Assembly (NCBI RefSeq): GCF_002813375.1
Contig: NZ_PHUJ01000003.1
Coordinates: forward strand, 2,728,001-2,792,000
Direction: 5' to 3'
DNA length: 64,000 nucleotides
Origin: Pseudonocardia alni
Lineage (GTDB): Bacteria; Actinomycetota; Actinomycetes; Mycobacteriales; Pseudonocardiaceae
Shown: piece by piece, positions 17,299 through 28,324 of the stretch
How positions within the stretch are numbered: position 1 is the stretch's first letter
Layout of the letters: each line of letters opens with the position of its first letter
The notes under the pieces: generated by a model
Told to the model about the DNA's origin: nothing
Seen by the model: only the letters and a program-made list of their open reading frames with translations
The model's database searches: none
Program-made: the position numbers and the translations under genes

Positions 17299-18234
17299 TC
17301 AGCGGCCCGCGCCGAGCAGCCGGGCCAGCGCGGCGTCGGAGTCGGCCTGCGCGTCGCGGTCGTGGGTCGAGGAGAACACCAGCAGCTCGTCGGCGCCGGT
17401 GCGGGCCACGAGGTCGTCGAGCCGCTCGGCGACGGTGTCGGAGTCGCCGGCGATCGCGTTCGCCAGCGCCCGGTCCACGGTCTCGCGCTGGCGCCGGGTC
17501 GTCACGCGGTGCGGGTCCGGCGGCTCCAGCGGCGGGAACTCCCCGGTGGTGCGGGCCGCGGCGTGCGCCCACGCCTCGGACAGCGCCAGCTGCGGGTCCC
17601 CGACGAGCACGTCGACGGACACCACCAGGTGCGCCGCGTCCCCGGCCCGCTCGCGGTAGTCCGCCAGCGCCGCCGGGTCGTCGAGTACCGGGCCGCCGAC
17701 GACGGCCGGCAGCCCCAGGTCCCCGGCCAGCCGCAGTCCCGCGCCGGTGGCGAGCAGGAACAGGGGGACGGCGTGCTCCAGCCGCGGCCGGGCCGTCACC
17801 GGGCCGCTGCCGTCGAGGAAGGAGCGGAGCTCGTCGAGGGCGGCACGGAACTGCGCGTCGTCGGCCCCGCCGGCGCGCAGGGCGCGGCGGACCGGCTCGG
17901 TGAACCCGGGCGAGCGGCCGATGCCCAGGTCGATCCGCCCGGGGTGCAGCGCCTCCAGCAGCGCCACCTGCTCCGCGACGACGAGCGGCTGGTGGTTGGG
18001 CAGCATGATCCCGCCCGAACCGACCCGGATCCGCGAGGTCGCCGCGCCCACCGCGGCCATCAGGACCGGCGGGCTGCCCGACGCGATCCCGGGCACGGCG
18101 TGGTGCTCGGCCACCCAGAACCGGTGGTAGCCGAGCTGCTCGGCGCGGACGGCCCGCGCCACCGTGCCACGGACCGCGGCGGCGTCGGGCTCCCCGGCCC
18201 GCGTCCGCGAGCGGTCCAACATCGACAGGCGCAC
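17299..18234 (-). CDS. LLM-class flavin-dependent oxidoreductase (MsnO8-like)
   Basis: The protein belongs to the luciferase-like monooxygenases: RLSMLDRSRTRAG, GYHRFWVAEHHAVPGIASGSPPVLMAAV, RIRVGSGGIMLPNHQPLVVAEQ, RIDLGIGRSPG. These use FMNH2 or F420 to oxidise small organic substrates; the substrate here is unknown. GTG 18234 fits the usual family start (xRLSxLD), giving 311 residues. An in-frame ATG at 18267 would add 11 residues and cannot be excluded. The gene ends 18 bp from the convergent DUF2771 gene. Confidence 0.82.
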   Translation of the reverse strand: MRLSMLDRSRTRAGEPDAAAVRGTVARAVRAEQLGYHRFWVAEHHAVPGIASGSPPVLMAAVGAATSRIRVGSGGIMLPNHQPLVVAEQVALLEALHPGRIDLGIGRSPGFTEPVRRALRAGGADDAQFRAALDELRSFLDGSGPVTARPRLEHAVPLFLLATGAGLRLAGDLGLPAVVGGPVLDDPAALADYRERAGDAAHLVVSVDVLVGDPQLALSEAWAHAAARTTGEFPPLEPPDPHRVTTRRQRETVDRALANAIAGDSDTVAERLDDLVARTGADELLVFSSTHDRDAQADSDAALARLLGAGR

Positions 18235-18317
18235 GTTCGCCCCAACACCGCGCGCACCCGCCGCCATTCCGCCGCACCCGGGTGCCACCGCGGGTCCGGG
18301 CGCCCGGCGGCGAGCGG

Positions 18318-18704
18318 TCAGCCGTCCAGGTCGCGGGCGACGGCCCGCACGACCTCGGCGGCCAGCTTGCAGGTCTTGCGGTCCGGGTAGCGCCCGTGCC
18401 GCAACGCCGGCTGGATCTTGTTCTCCAGCAGACCCATCATGTCCTCGATCAGACCGTGCAGCTCCTCGGCGGGGCGGCGCGCGTTCTCCACCGCGGACGC
18501 CTGCTTCTCGACGATGCGCACGGAGAGCGCCTGCGGCCCGCGACGGCCCTCGGCCATCCCGAACTCGACCCGCTGGCCGGACTTGAGCGCCTCCACGCCG
18601 GACGGCAGCGCCGCCTTGCGCACGTAGACGTCCTCACCGCCGTCCTGGGAGAGGAAGCCGAAGCCCTTCTCCGCGTCGTACCACTTCACCCTGCCGGTGG
18701 GCAC
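18318..18704 (-). CDS. Cold-shock domain protein with C-terminal extension
   Basis: Residues 1-65 form a cold-shock domain with RNP1-like [16 protein letters not shown] after GRVKWYDAE, binding single-stranded RNA or DNA. A helical extension of about 60 residues follows ([18 protein letters not shown] ... [17 protein letters not shown]), found in longer actinobacterial Csp proteins. GTG 18704 is preceded by gagga at good spacing; the frame's upstream residues are not family-like. It probably acts as an RNA chaperone. A leader of about 105 bp separates it from the next gene and may carry cold-responsive structure. Confidence 0.85.
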   Translation of the reverse strand: MPTGRVKWYDAEKGFGFLSQDGGEDVYVRKAALPSGVEALKSGQRVEFGMAEGRRGPQALSVRIVEKQASAVENARRPAEELHGLIEDMMGLLENKIQPALRHGRYPDRKTCKLAAEVVRAVARDLDG

Positions 18705-18809
18705 CGTCGTCCTCGATTCCTGCTTGCTGTGTTGCTGCGTGCACGACAAACGCGCCCGGGCTCGCCGGACGCGCCGTCACCGATGGTACGCCTGGGACCC
18801 GTCCGGGGG

Positions 18810-20513
<1,704 letters not shown>

Positions 20514-20553
20514 ATCCTCGCCCCCGGACGACGCGGTTGCCAACACCCGTCGG

Positions 20554-22185
20554 TCAGGACGAGGACAGGCGCCGCCGCCCCGAGTCGGCGACCTTCGCCG
20601 CCCCGCGCCGCGCCCCGTGGGCCGCGCGGCGCAACGGCCGCGGCGACGGCTCGGGCCACGGACCGACCGGCACCAGCACCCGTTCGGCCGGGGCGAACCC
20701 GGCGGGGTAGCCGGGCACCCGCCAGGTCCCGGCCGGTGCGTCCGGTGGCAGCCATTCCGGGCGCCACATGCCCAGCGCGAGGTCCAGATCGGCCAGCCGG
20801 GGCGCGAGCTCGTCGGTCAGCTCGGTGCGCAGGTGCTCGGCCCACAGCCGTACCCGCAGGTCGCGCACCTGGTCGCCGGTGGTGACGAACGCCGTCGAGA
20901 GCTCGGTGTCGGTGCCGCGCATCGAGCGGGAGAAGAAGTTGGCCGACCCGATGGAGGCGAAGACGTCGTCGACCAGCGCCAGCTTGGTGTGGACGGTGAG
21001 GTCCTCGATCCGGTGCATGATCACGTTGCCGCGGTCGGCCGGGTCGAGCTGGTCGATGACACCACGCTGCACGTCACCGGTGACGCGACGGCGGAACTTG
21101 TTCACCCCGGCGTCGACCGGGTCCTTGCGCCCCGAGCACACGAGCACGACCTTCACCCCGCGGGCGGCGGCGTCGCGCAGCAGCCCGTAGAGCCGGAACG
21201 CCCGGCGGCCGCCCGGGACCTCGAAGAAGTACTGGTCCTCCAGGTAGACGTAGCGGCGCGCACCGCGGATCGCGGTGGACAGCGTGTGGAAGACCTCCTG
21301 GGTGCCGTTGCGGGGCAGCACCGTCCAGTGCCGCCGGTAGAGCATCCCGAAGTGGTCGATCTTCCATGGCCGCAGCGAGCGCAGCACCTGCACCGCGGTC
21401 CCCGGGGCGGACCGCGGCGGGGCGGGCGGCGACGGCGGCAGGTCGCGCCGGAACGGCTCGGGGTTCATCGGCTCCCAGTCGGTGGGGGTGACCATGAACC
21501 GGCGCGGCGGCAGCGTCGCGGCCTCGGTCCACCGGCCCCGGTACACCTCCCACACCCGGGCCGCGCCCGGCCCGTGCAGCGCGGCGGCGCCGTCGTGCCA
21601 GCCCCAGCGCTCCTCGCCGATCGAGAGCCGGTCGTGCGGCTCGGCGTCGAACCGGTTGGCCGACAGGTCCAGCCCGCCGACGAACGCGGTCAGCTCCCCG
21701 CCGACGTGGGCGAGCACCACCTTCTGGTGGTGGCAGCCGATGCCCGAGCCGGACCAGTCCAGCAGCACCCGCCCGGCGAGCTGCGGGCGGCGGCGCAGCT
21801 CCAGCGCGGCGAACGCGTTGGCCCGGAACGGGCCGATCGCCACGCCGGGCACCGATCCGGAGAACAGCGCCGCGGTGAGCAGCACCCGCACGTCCACGCC
21901 GGCGTCGACCAGACGGGCGAAACGGTCGGCGAGGGCCTCGTAGCCGTCCTCGTCGGGGTCGAGACCGTTCAGATCCATGTCCGGTTCCAGGTTCAGACCG
22001 GTGACCAGCACCGTGTCCCCCGGCCCGGCCCGGTCGAACAGCGCGCGCAGCCGGGCGAAGTAGTCGACGCCGTCGACGATCGGCTCCCACCCGGTGTCCT
22101 CGACGAACGTGGGGCAGTCCGGGGTGGCGGGGGCCAGGTAGCGACGGGTCAGCGACGCCAGGTCGGCGGGCGGGGAGCCGGGCAT
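20554..22185 (-). CDS. Phospholipase D-family protein
   Basis: The 543-residue protein has two PLD catalytic regions. The second is canonical ([18 protein letters not shown], HxKx4D). The first reads [20 protein letters not shown], so the Asp of HxKx4D is His. Long intervening segments ([23 protein letters not shown]) match the phospholipase D / cardiolipin synthase-like phosphatidyltransferases of actinobacteria. It could hydrolyse or transfer phosphodiester head groups. No clear signal peptide or membrane segment is visible. The C-terminus is a basic, Ser/Arg-rich tail. Confidence 0.83.
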   Translation of the reverse strand: MPGSPPADLASLTRRYLAPATPDCPTFVEDTGWEPIVDGVDYFARLRALFDRAGPGDTVLVTGLNLEPDMDLNGLDPDEDGYEALADRFARLVDAGVDVRVLLTAALFSGSVPGVAIGPFRANAFAALELRRRPQLAGRVLLDWSGSGIGCHHQKVVLAHVGGELTAFVGGLDLSANRFDAEPHDRLSIGEERWGWHDGAAALHGPGAARVWEVYRGRWTEAATLPPRRFMVTPTDWEPMNPEPFRRDLPPSPPAPPRSAPGTAVQVLRSLRPWKIDHFGMLYRRHWTVLPRNGTQEVFHTLSTAIRGARRYVYLEDQYFFEVPGGRRAFRLYGLLRDAAARGVKVVLVCSGRKDPVDAGVNKFRRRVTGDVQRGVIDQLDPADRGNVIMHRIEDLTVHTKLALVDDVFASIGSANFFSRSMRGTDTELSTAFVTTGDQVRDLRVRLWAEHLRTELTDELAPRLADLDLALGMWRPEWLPPDAPAGTWRVPGYPAGFAPAERVLVPVGPWPEPSPRPLRRAAHGARRGAAKVADSGRRRLSSS

Positions 22186-22220
22186 GCCCGGACGCTATCC
22201 GGCGCGTCGGGGGTCGCGCC

Positions 22221-22226
22221 TACTCT
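22221..22226 (+). promoter_or_regulatory. -10 element of a leaderless gene
   Basis: TACTCT is followed by 6 nt and then the ATG at 22233, without a Shine-Dalgarno. Confidence 0.45.
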
Positions 22227-22232
22227 GCGGGC

Positions 22233-23096
22233 ATGGCACGTCCGGGAACGCTGGACCGGGTCTCCGCGGCCGTCGCGGCGGCGGGCGCGGTGGTGGTCGG
22301 CGGCTGGTTCGTCGTGACCGGGGTGCAGATCGAGATGGTGGGGGCGCCGGGCCGGGGACCACTGGACCGTGCGTTCCCGTTCCTGCTGGCCGCGACCGCG
22401 GTCGCGGTGTTCGGGCTGATGGCGTGGCGCTCGTGGCGGGCGGCGGACCGCGCGGACGCGGCCGCACCCCCGGTCCCGGCGCCGGTGGTGCTGCCGACGC
22501 CGCCGCCCGGGGCGCCGACGACCCCGGCGTCGCCCGTCGCGGTGCGGGTCGTCCCGGACCTGTCGGCCGAGGGCCGGGACCGGCTGGGGCACACGGTCGC
22601 GGTACTCGAGCGCGCGGGGGTGCTGCCGTCCGGCGTCGTCGAGCCCGATGCGCTGGCCGGTGGGGTCGCCGACCACGGCGAGCCGGTCACGGCCGGGGCC
22701 GTGCTGGGCGCGCTGGGCGAGGCCGGACCGGACGGCTGGGACGCGTTGCTGGCCCTCCTCCCGACCTGGGCCGAGCAGGACCCCGCCGAGCACGCCGCCG
22801 CGCTCGACCGGCTCGCCGGCCCGGACCACCGGGTCGCCGTCGCCGGAGCGTCGGTCGAGGTGGACGGCACGGTCGTCGCGGTCGTGACCACCGGCCACCC
22901 GAAGGCCCTCGACCCCGGCCCGCTCGCCGCCGCCGCCCGTGCCCTGCGCGACCGCGGCGCGCCTCGGATCGCCTGGCTGTGGACCGACCAGGTGCTGTGG
23001 CTCGCGACGCCGTCGGTGTCGCCGGCCGAGCTGAACGACCTGCTCGACCAGCCCGTGTACGAGCTGTGGGAGTGGGCCGACGAGGCCCGGGGCTAG
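22233..23096 (+). CDS. Hypothetical membrane-anchored protein
   Basis: This 287-residue protein is not recognised. Two transmembrane segments (about residues 8-30 and 47-65) are followed by a Pro/Ala-rich linker. A cytoplasmic domain of about 180 residues then resembles no family I can name (VRVVPDLSAEGRDRLGHTVAVLERAGVL ... IAWLWTDQVLWLATPSVSPAELNDLL). Codon use is like its neighbours, supporting a real gene. Its stop overlaps that of the convergent subtilase by 4 bp. Confidence 0.65.
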   Translation: MARPGTLDRVSAAVAAAGAVVVGGWFVVTGVQIEMVGAPGRGPLDRAFPFLLAATAVAVFGLMAWRSWRAADRADAAAPPVPAPVVLPTPPPGAPTTPASPVAVRVVPDLSAEGRDRLGHTVAVLERAGVLPSGVVEPDALAGGVADHGEPVTAGAVLGALGEAGPDGWDALLALLPTWAEQDPAEHAAALDRLAGPDHRVAVAGASVEVDGTVVAVVTTGHPKALDPGPLAAAARALRDRGAPRIAWLWTDQVLWLATPSVSPAELNDLLDQPVYELWEWADEARG

Positions 23097-24283
23097 AGCC
23101 CGCCGGTCTGCAGCAGCCGGTTCGGGGTACCGCCGGTGCCGCCGCCGTCGACCTTCCCCGGCACCGCGTTGTCGACGATCCACTTCGTGACGGTGGTGGC
23201 CGGCGCGTCGCCGCGGGCCTGCTTGTACAGCGCTGCCACCCCGGCCGCGAAGGGCGCAGCCATCGAGGTCCCGCTGTAGGAGGCGGTGCCGCCCCCGGGG
23301 ACCGGCGCGACGATCCGGGTGCCCGGTGCGTAGAGCGAGACGCAACGGCCGGTCGAGGAGTTCGACGAGCGCTTGTCGTCGATCGTCGAGTTCGCGACGA
23401 CCAGCACGTCACCGATCGCTCGGGGCAGCGCGGTGCAGTCGTCGCCGCCGGTGTTGCCGGCCGACGAGGTCGCGAACACCCCGGAGTCGATCATGCGCTG
23501 TACGGCCTGCTGGAGCATCGGCGAGCCGCCGTAGCTCCACGACATCACCGCGACCGCGGGGCCGCGCTTGTTCTTCGTCACCCAGTCCAGACCGGAGATC
23601 AGCGACGACAGCGTCCCGGTGCCGTTGCAGTCGAGCACCTTCACGGCGCGCACGGTCGCGCCCGGGGCCACGCCGTAGTCCTTCGACGCGGCGATCCCGG
23701 CGACGACGGTGCCGTGCCCGTCGCAGTCGGTGTCCGTCCGGTCGATCGTGTTGAGCTCGAGCCCGGCCCGGCCGCCGAACTGCGGGTGGCTCGCGTCGAC
23801 GCCGGTGTCGAGGACGAACACGTCCACCCCGGCGCCGGTGGCGGTGTGCCGGTACTGCCCGTCCAGCGGCAGGTTCGGCTGGTCGATGCGGTCGAGCCCC
23901 CAGTTGCCCGGCGCCTGCTCGGCACCCGCGGGCGGGCCGACCGGCGCGTCCTGGTGGGCGGCCTGCGGGTCGAGCGGGGAGATCGTGCGGTCCTCCTCCA
24001 CCCCGACGACGCCGGGCCGGTCGCGCAGCTCGGTCGCCTGGGCGGGGGTGAGGTCCGCGGCGAAGCCGTGCACCACGCTGTCGAAGGTGACCTTCGGCTC
24101 GACGCCGACGGACTCCGCGGCGGCCCGCGTCTGCCCGTCGGTCGCCGTCTGCACCAGGTACCCGGCAGGTGCCGACGGCGCCGTCTCGGCGGCGGACGCC
24201 GTCGGCGCGAGAGGAACACCGAGTGCGACCGCCAGGACACCGGCAGTGACCAGACGGGCGGCGCGGGGACGCATGGATCTCAC
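23093..24283 (-). CDS. Secreted S8 (subtilisin-like) serine protease
   Basis: The 396-residue preproprotein has a signal peptide (VTAGVLAVALGVPLAPTASA), an inhibitor-I9 propeptide ending near EEDRTISPL, and a subtilase domain with the triad Asp (VFVLDTGVDASHP), His (DGHGTVVAGIAAS) and Ser (SGTSMAAPFAAGVAALY), plus the oxyanion Asn in SSAGNTGGD. It is closest to proteinase-K-like alkaline proteases. GTG 24283 is favoured because TAGCGT (24297-24292) lies 8 nt upstream, a leaderless layout; ATG 24274 is the alternative. It probably degrades extracellular protein. Confidence 0.88.
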   Translation of the reverse strand: MRSMRPRAARLVTAGVLAVALGVPLAPTASAAETAPSAPAGYLVQTATDGQTRAAAESVGVEPKVTFDSVVHGFAADLTPAQATELRDRPGVVGVEEDRTISPLDPQAAHQDAPVGPPAGAEQAPGNWGLDRIDQPNLPLDGQYRHTATGAGVDVFVLDTGVDASHPQFGGRAGLELNTIDRTDTDCDGHGTVVAGIAASKDYGVAPGATVRAVKVLDCNGTGTLSSLISGLDWVTKNKRGPAVAVMSWSYGGSPMLQQAVQRMIDSGVFATSSAGNTGGDDCTALPRAIGDVLVVANSTIDDKRSSNSSTGRCVSLYAPGTRIVAPVPGGGTASYSGTSMAAPFAAGVAALYKQARGDAPATTVTKWIVDNAVPGKVDGGGTGGTPNRLLQTGGL

Positions 24284-24304
24284 GGACAGCGACGCTATGC
24301 ACCT

Positions 24305-24351
24305 GTGACGCCTGGTGCGAGAGACACGATGGTGGCCCGGGTGACACCTGG
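24305..24351. promoter_or_regulatory. Direct repeats upstream of the subtilase gene
   Basis: GTGACGCCTGG (24305-24315) and GTGACACCTGG (24341-24351) match at 10 of 11 positions, 36 bp apart, just upstream of the presumed subtilase promoter. A CCCGGGTGAC pair also lies at about 24337 and 24357. They may be regulator sites. Confidence 0.35.
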
Positions 24352-24458
24352 GACCACCCGGGTGACGGAGCGTTTCGGTACCGGCGGTGCCGGGGATGCC
24401 TGCCGACCGGGGCCCGGCAGGGCTCCGAGCTGCACGATCAGCGGATCGGCCGTGGCCC

Positions 24459-25574
24459 TCAGGCGTGCCGGCCGTGCACGGCGACCTCGGTCGCCTTCAC
24501 CGCGAACCACACCTCGTGACCGGGTTCGACACCCAGTTCGGCGACGGCGGCCGGGGTGACGTCGGCGGCCAGCCCGGACACCCAGTCCGGCCCCCCGGCG
24601 ACGGGTGCGGCCCGCAGCCGCACGGTGTCCCCGCGCGGCTCCAGCGCGGCGATCCGGACCGGGACGACGTTGCGCGGGCTGCCCTCGGGCCTGCTCGCGT
24701 GCACCGCGACCGCGGACGGCGGGAACACCGCGACGGCGGGCTCCCCCTCGGCGACCTCGACGACCCGGCCCCGGATCTCGGTCCCGTCCGCGGTACGCAC
24801 CCCGGAGCCCTCGGCCACGCCCGGCACCAGGTCCAGACCGGCGATGCGGGCGGAGAACGCGCTCCGCGGCCGGGCCAGGACGTCCCGTGCGGGGCCGGAC
24901 TCGACGATCCGGCCCCGGTCCAGCACGACGACGCGGTCGGCGAGCACGAGCGCGTCGAGCGCGTCGTGGGTGACCAGCAGGGCGGTCTGCTTGCCGTCGG
25001 CGATGACCCGGCGCAGCAGGGTGCGCATCGCGGGGGTGGCGTCGACGTCGAGGGCGGCGAGCGGCTCGTCGAGCAGCAGCAGCCCCGGCCCGGGGGCCAG
25101 CGCGCGGGCCAGCGCGACCCGCTGCTGCTGTCCGCCGGACAACTGCGCGGGGCGGCGGGCGGCGAGCCCGCCGACACCGACGGCGTCGAGCAGCTCGCGG
25201 GCCCGGGAGTCGGCCGCGGCGCGGGGCGTGCCCTGGGCACGCGGCCCGAACGCGACGTTCGCCAGCGCCGACAGGTGCGGGAACAGCAGCGGCTCCTGGG
25301 CGAGCAGCCCGACACCGCGCCGGTGCGGAGGCACGAAGGTCCCGTCGGCGGTGTCGAGCAGGGTCCGGCCGTCGACGCGCAGGTGCCCGGAGTCCGGGCG
25401 CAGCAGCCCGGACAGGATGCCGAGCATCGTGGACTTGCCCGCCCCGTTCGGTCCGAGCACCGCGAGCACCTCGCCCGCGGCGACCGACAGCTCCAGGTCC
25501 AGGGCGAACCCGTCCCGGTCCAGCCGCGCCCTCATGTACACACCGGGCTCCACCGTGTCGCCGCCGCCGCTCAT
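24459..25574 (-). CDS. modC: Molybdate ABC transporter ATP-binding protein
   Basis: The 371-residue ATPase has Walker A (GPNGAGKST), Q-loop ([10 protein letters not shown]), signature ([15 protein letters not shown]), Walker B ([12 protein letters not shown]) and the switch His (LLVTHD). A C-terminal TOBE-like domain ([20 protein letters not shown] ... [13 protein letters not shown]) is typical of ModC and other oxyanion importers. The start ATG overlaps the modB stop (ATGA). It energises molybdate uptake for the Mo enzymes encoded nearby. Tungstate cannot be excluded from sequence alone. Confidence 0.85.
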   Translation of the reverse strand: MSGGGDTVEPGVYMRARLDRDGFALDLELSVAAGEVLAVLGPNGAGKSTMLGILSGLLRPDSGHLRVDGRTLLDTADGTFVPPHRRGVGLLAQEPLLFPHLSALANVAFGPRAQGTPRAAADSRARELLDAVGVGGLAARRPAQLSGGQQQRVALARALAPGPGLLLLDEPLAALDVDATPAMRTLLRRVIADGKQTALLVTHDALDALVLADRVVVLDRGRIVESGPARDVLARPRSAFSARIAGLDLVPGVAEGSGVRTADGTEIRGRVVEVAEGEPAVAVFPPSAVAVHASRPEGSPRNVVPVRIAALEPRGDTVRLRAAPVAGGPDWVSGLAADVTPAAVAELGVEPGHEVWFAVKATEVAVHGRHA

Positions 25575-26443
25575 CCGCGGCCGTCCAGCCCGCGCGGACG
25601 CCCGACGACGATCACGACCAGCGACACGACGACCAGCAGCAGCGACAGCGCGACCGCTCCCGCGACGTCGGTCTCGCCCTGCAGGTAGACCAGCAGCGGC
25701 AGGGTCCGGGTGGTGCCCTCCAGGCTGCCGGCGAACGCGATCGTCGCCCCGAACTCGCCCATGCAGCGGGCGAAGGCCAGCACCAGCCCGGACGCCAGTC
25801 CGGGCAGCACGAGCGGCACGGTGACCCGGCGGAAGGCCAGACCCGGCGACGCGCCGAGGGTGGCCGCGGTCGCCTCGTAGCGCTCTCCCGCGGTCCGCAG
25901 GGCGCCCTCCAGCGACACGATGAGGAACGGCATGGCGACGAAGGTCTGCGCCAGGACCACCGCGGCCGTCGAGAACGGGATGAAGATCCCGAACGCGGTG
26001 TCCAGGCCCCGCCCGACCAGGCCGTTCGCACCGAGCAGGAACAGCAGCGAGAGCCCGCCGACGACCGGCGGCAGCACCAGCGGGAGCAGGACGACCGAGC
26101 GGACCCCGCGCATCAGGCGGGGCAGCCGGTTGATCCGGCCGCGGGCCAGGACCACCGCGAGCGGCCCGCCGAGCAGCAGGCACAGCGTCGTGGAGATCGC
26201 CGCGGTGAGCAGCGACAGGCGCAGCGCCGACAGCGCGGCGTCGCTGGTGAGCAGGCGGGGGGTCTCCGCCCAGTCGGCCTCCCACAGCAGCCCGAGCACG
26301 GGGAGCGCGATGACCAGGAATCCGATGCCGGCCGGGACCCACATCCAGACCGGCAGTCCGACGCCCGTGCCGTGGCGGTCGGCGGCGCCCTCGCGGCGCC
26401 GGGTCGGGGCCGGCGCGGGGGCGGTGCCGGCCCCGGGGGTCAC
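25571..26443 (-). CDS. modB: Molybdate ABC transporter permease
   Basis: The 290-residue protein has about six transmembrane segments. It carries the ModB/CysT-type cytoplasmic loop that docks on the ATPase ([27 protein letters not shown]) and [14 protein letters not shown], typical of molybdate permeases. The first 40 residues are a Pro/Ala-rich cytoplasmic tail. GTG 26443 overlaps the stop of the HTH-TOBE gene (GTGA), and its stop overlaps modC, so all three are coupled. A periplasmic binding protein gene (modA) is not found in this operon. Confidence 0.83.
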   Translation of the reverse strand: MTPGAGTAPAPAPTRRREGAADRHGTGVGLPVWMWVPAGIGFLVIALPVLGLLWEADWAETPRLLTSDAALSALRLSLLTAAISTTLCLLLGGPLAVVLARGRINRLPRLMRGVRSVVLLPLVLPPVVGGLSLLFLLGANGLVGRGLDTAFGIFIPFSTAAVVLAQTFVAMPFLIVSLEGALRTAGERYEATAATLGASPGLAFRRVTVPLVLPGLASGLVLAFARCMGEFGATIAFAGSLEGTTRTLPLLVYLQGETDVAGAVALSLLLVVVSLVVIVVGRPRGLDGRG

Positions 26444-26844
26444 AGGTGCCCGCCCGGCGTCTCCACCACCACGTTCGTCGACTTGATCACCGCCACCGCG
26501 AGCGCCCCGGGCTCGAGACCGAGGTCGCGCACGGCCTCGCTGCTCATCAGCGACACCACGCGGTGCGGGCCGCACTGCATCTCGACCTGCGCCATCACCG
26601 TGTCGGCCAGCACCGAGGTGACCAGGCCGACCATGCGGTTGCGGGCCGAGCGCTGCACCACCGAGGGGTCCGGCGGGGCGGACGCGTGATCCCGGGCGAA
26701 CGCGGCGAGCGCAGCACCGTCGATGACCTTGCGGTTCGAGGCGTCCGCCTGCACCGGCAGCGTCCCCGCGTCCACCCAGCGGCGGACGGTGTCGTCGCTG
26801 ACGCCGAGCAGTCGGGCGGCCTCGGAGATCCTGAAGTGCGGCAC
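26440..26844 (-). CDS. HTH-TOBE molybdate-binding regulator/storage protein (MopI-like)
   Basis: This 134-residue protein has an N-terminal MerR/excisionase-type helix-turn-helix ([27 protein letters not shown]) and a C-terminal Mop/TOBE domain ([36 protein letters not shown]) that binds molybdate. In actinobacteria such proteins sit at the head of mod operons and are thought to sense or store Mo. GTG 26844 is leaderless, with TAGTAT 7 nt upstream. It probably regulates the mod operon, and perhaps the divergent acyl-CoA dehydrogenase gene, according to Mo. Confidence 0.82.
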   Translation of the reverse strand: MPHFRISEAARLLGVSDDTVRRWVDAGTLPVQADASNRKVIDGAALAAFARDHASAPPDPSVVQRSARNRMVGLVTSVLADTVMAQVEMQCGPHRVVSLMSSEAVRDLGLEPGALAVAVIKSTNVVVETPGGHL

Positions 26845-26851
26845 GACCCGG

Positions 26852-26857
26852 ATACTA
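26852..26857 (-). promoter_or_regulatory. -10 element, leaderless mod operon
   Basis: Reading the minus strand, TAGTAT is followed by 7 nt and the GTG at 26844, so the mRNA should begin at the start codon. No Shine-Dalgarno precedes it. Confidence 0.55.
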
Positions 26858-26951
26858 TGGTCGCGCCTGCGGGGGTGCCACGGTGGATACCCCGCACGAT
26901 GTCGGGATCGCGCACTGCCGGGGCCTGCGGACCTGTGATCTGATCGGTGGC

Positions 26952-28172
26952 GTGGACTTCGCACCCAGCGCCGTGGCGGCCGACTACACCGCGCGCATGC
27001 GCGCCTTCCTCGACGAGGAGGTCCTCCCGGCCGAGGCCTCCTACGACGCGTTCCGGGCCGAGCGGCGCGGCACCCCGGAGGAGTGGGCCCTGCCCCCGGT
27101 GGTCGAGGAGCTGAAGGCGAAGGCCCGCGGGCGCGGCCTGTGGAACCTGTTCCTGCCGGACGTCTCGGGGCTGTCGAACCTGGAGTACGCGCCGGTCGCC
27201 GAGGTCTCCGGCTGGTCCCCGGTCATCGCGCCGGAGGTGATCAACTGCCAGGCCCCGGACACCGGGAACATGGAGACGCTCCACCTGTTCGGCACCGACG
27301 AGCAGAAGCAGCAGTGGCTGGAGCCCCTGCTCGACGGCGAGATCCGCTCGGCGTTCGCGATGACCGAGCCGGACGTCGCGTCGTCGGACGCCACGAACAT
27401 CGAGACCCGGATCCGGCGCGACGGCGACGACTACGTCGTCGACGGCCGCAAGTGGTGGATCTCCGGTGCCGCGGACGAGCGCTGCCGGATCTTCATCGTC
27501 ATGGGCAAGACCGCCGACGACAGCGACGACACCGTGTCGACGCACCGCCGGCAGTCGATGATCCTCGTCCCGCGCGACACCCCCGGACTGACGATCGAGC
27601 GGCACCTGCCGACGTTCGGTTTCCAGGACCAGCACGGGCACTCCGAGCTGCACCTCGAGGGCGTGCGGGTGCCGGCGTCGAACCTGCTCGGCGAGGAGGG
27701 CGGCGGGTTCGCCATCGCGCAGGCCCGGCTCGGCCCCGGCCGCATCCACCACTGCATGCGGCTGATCGGCATGGCCGAGCGCGCGCTGCACCTGATGACC
27801 GAGCGCGCGCAGGCGCGGGTCGCGTTCGGCAAGCCGCTGGCCGAGCAGGGCGTGGTGCGCGAGCAGATCGCGCTGTGCCGGATGGAGATCGAGCAGGCCC
27901 GGCTGCTGACGCTCAAGACGGCGTGGTTGATCGACAACCACGGCGCGAAGGGCGCGGCCACCGAGATCGCCGCGATCAAGGTCGTCGTGCCGCGGATGGC
28001 GTGCACCGTGATCGACCGGGCGATGCAGGTGCACGGCGGGGCCGCGATGAGCGACGACACCCCGCTGGCCTACTTCTACGCCTGGGCGCGCGCCCTGCGC
28101 TTCGCCGACGGACCGGACGAGGTGCACATCCGCTCGGTCGCCAGGCAGGAGCTGAAGGCCCACCAGAAGTAA
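26952..28172 (+). CDS. Acyl-CoA dehydrogenase family protein
   Basis: The 406-residue flavoenzyme has [20 protein letters not shown] and [13 protein letters not shown] (FAD/substrate region), [25 protein letters not shown], and the C-terminal [45 protein letters not shown]. This layout fits the ACAD10/11-like group, which dehydrogenates longer or substituted acyl-CoAs. GTG 26952 begins the conserved region; 23 further codons upstream are open but overlap the promoter region. It is divergent from the mod operon. The physiological substrate is unknown. Confidence 0.87.
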   Translation: MDFAPSAVAADYTARMRAFLDEEVLPAEASYDAFRAERRGTPEEWALPPVVEELKAKARGRGLWNLFLPDVSGLSNLEYAPVAEVSGWSPVIAPEVINCQAPDTGNMETLHLFGTDEQKQQWLEPLLDGEIRSAFAMTEPDVASSDATNIETRIRRDGDDYVVDGRKWWISGAADERCRIFIVMGKTADDSDDTVSTHRRQSMILVPRDTPGLTIERHLPTFGFQDQHGHSELHLEGVRVPASNLLGEEGGGFAIAQARLGPGRIHHCMRLIGMAERALHLMTERAQARVAFGKPLAEQGVVREQIALCRMEIEQARLLTLKTAWLIDNHGAKGAATEIAAIKVVVPRMACTVIDRAMQVHGGAAMSDDTPLAYFYAWARALRFADGPDEVHIRSVARQELKAHQK

Positions 28173-28212
28173 TCGTGTCCCTGTCCTTTCGACTAGGTAC
28201 ACAATGACTAGT

Positions 28213-28317
28213 TCCGCACCTGCGACGGCGTGACCCCAGCCACGTCCGCGGGTGCGGATCACGGTTCTGAGCTGCGGAAACCCGCCCTGGGCGGGCCCGC
28301 ACGGCGGGGGTTAGCCT
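28213..28317. other. Intergenic region before moaA with small hairpins
   Basis: The 152-bp gap 28173-28324 contains a hairpin with arms tccgcacc and ggtgcgga (about 28213-28256), a GC hairpin cccgccc/ggcggg, and TAGCCT (28312-28317) placed 7 nt before the moaA ATG. The leaderless start leaves no room for a riboswitch leader. The hairpins probably terminate the acyl-CoA dehydrogenase transcript. Confidence 0.45.
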
Positions 28318-28324
28318 CGGGCCC

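Noticed and set aside
28173..28324. Molybdenum-cofactor riboswitch before moaA
   Set aside because: The -10 element is 7 nt from the ATG, so a leader RNA would not exist. The hairpins do not show a recognisable riboswitch layout.
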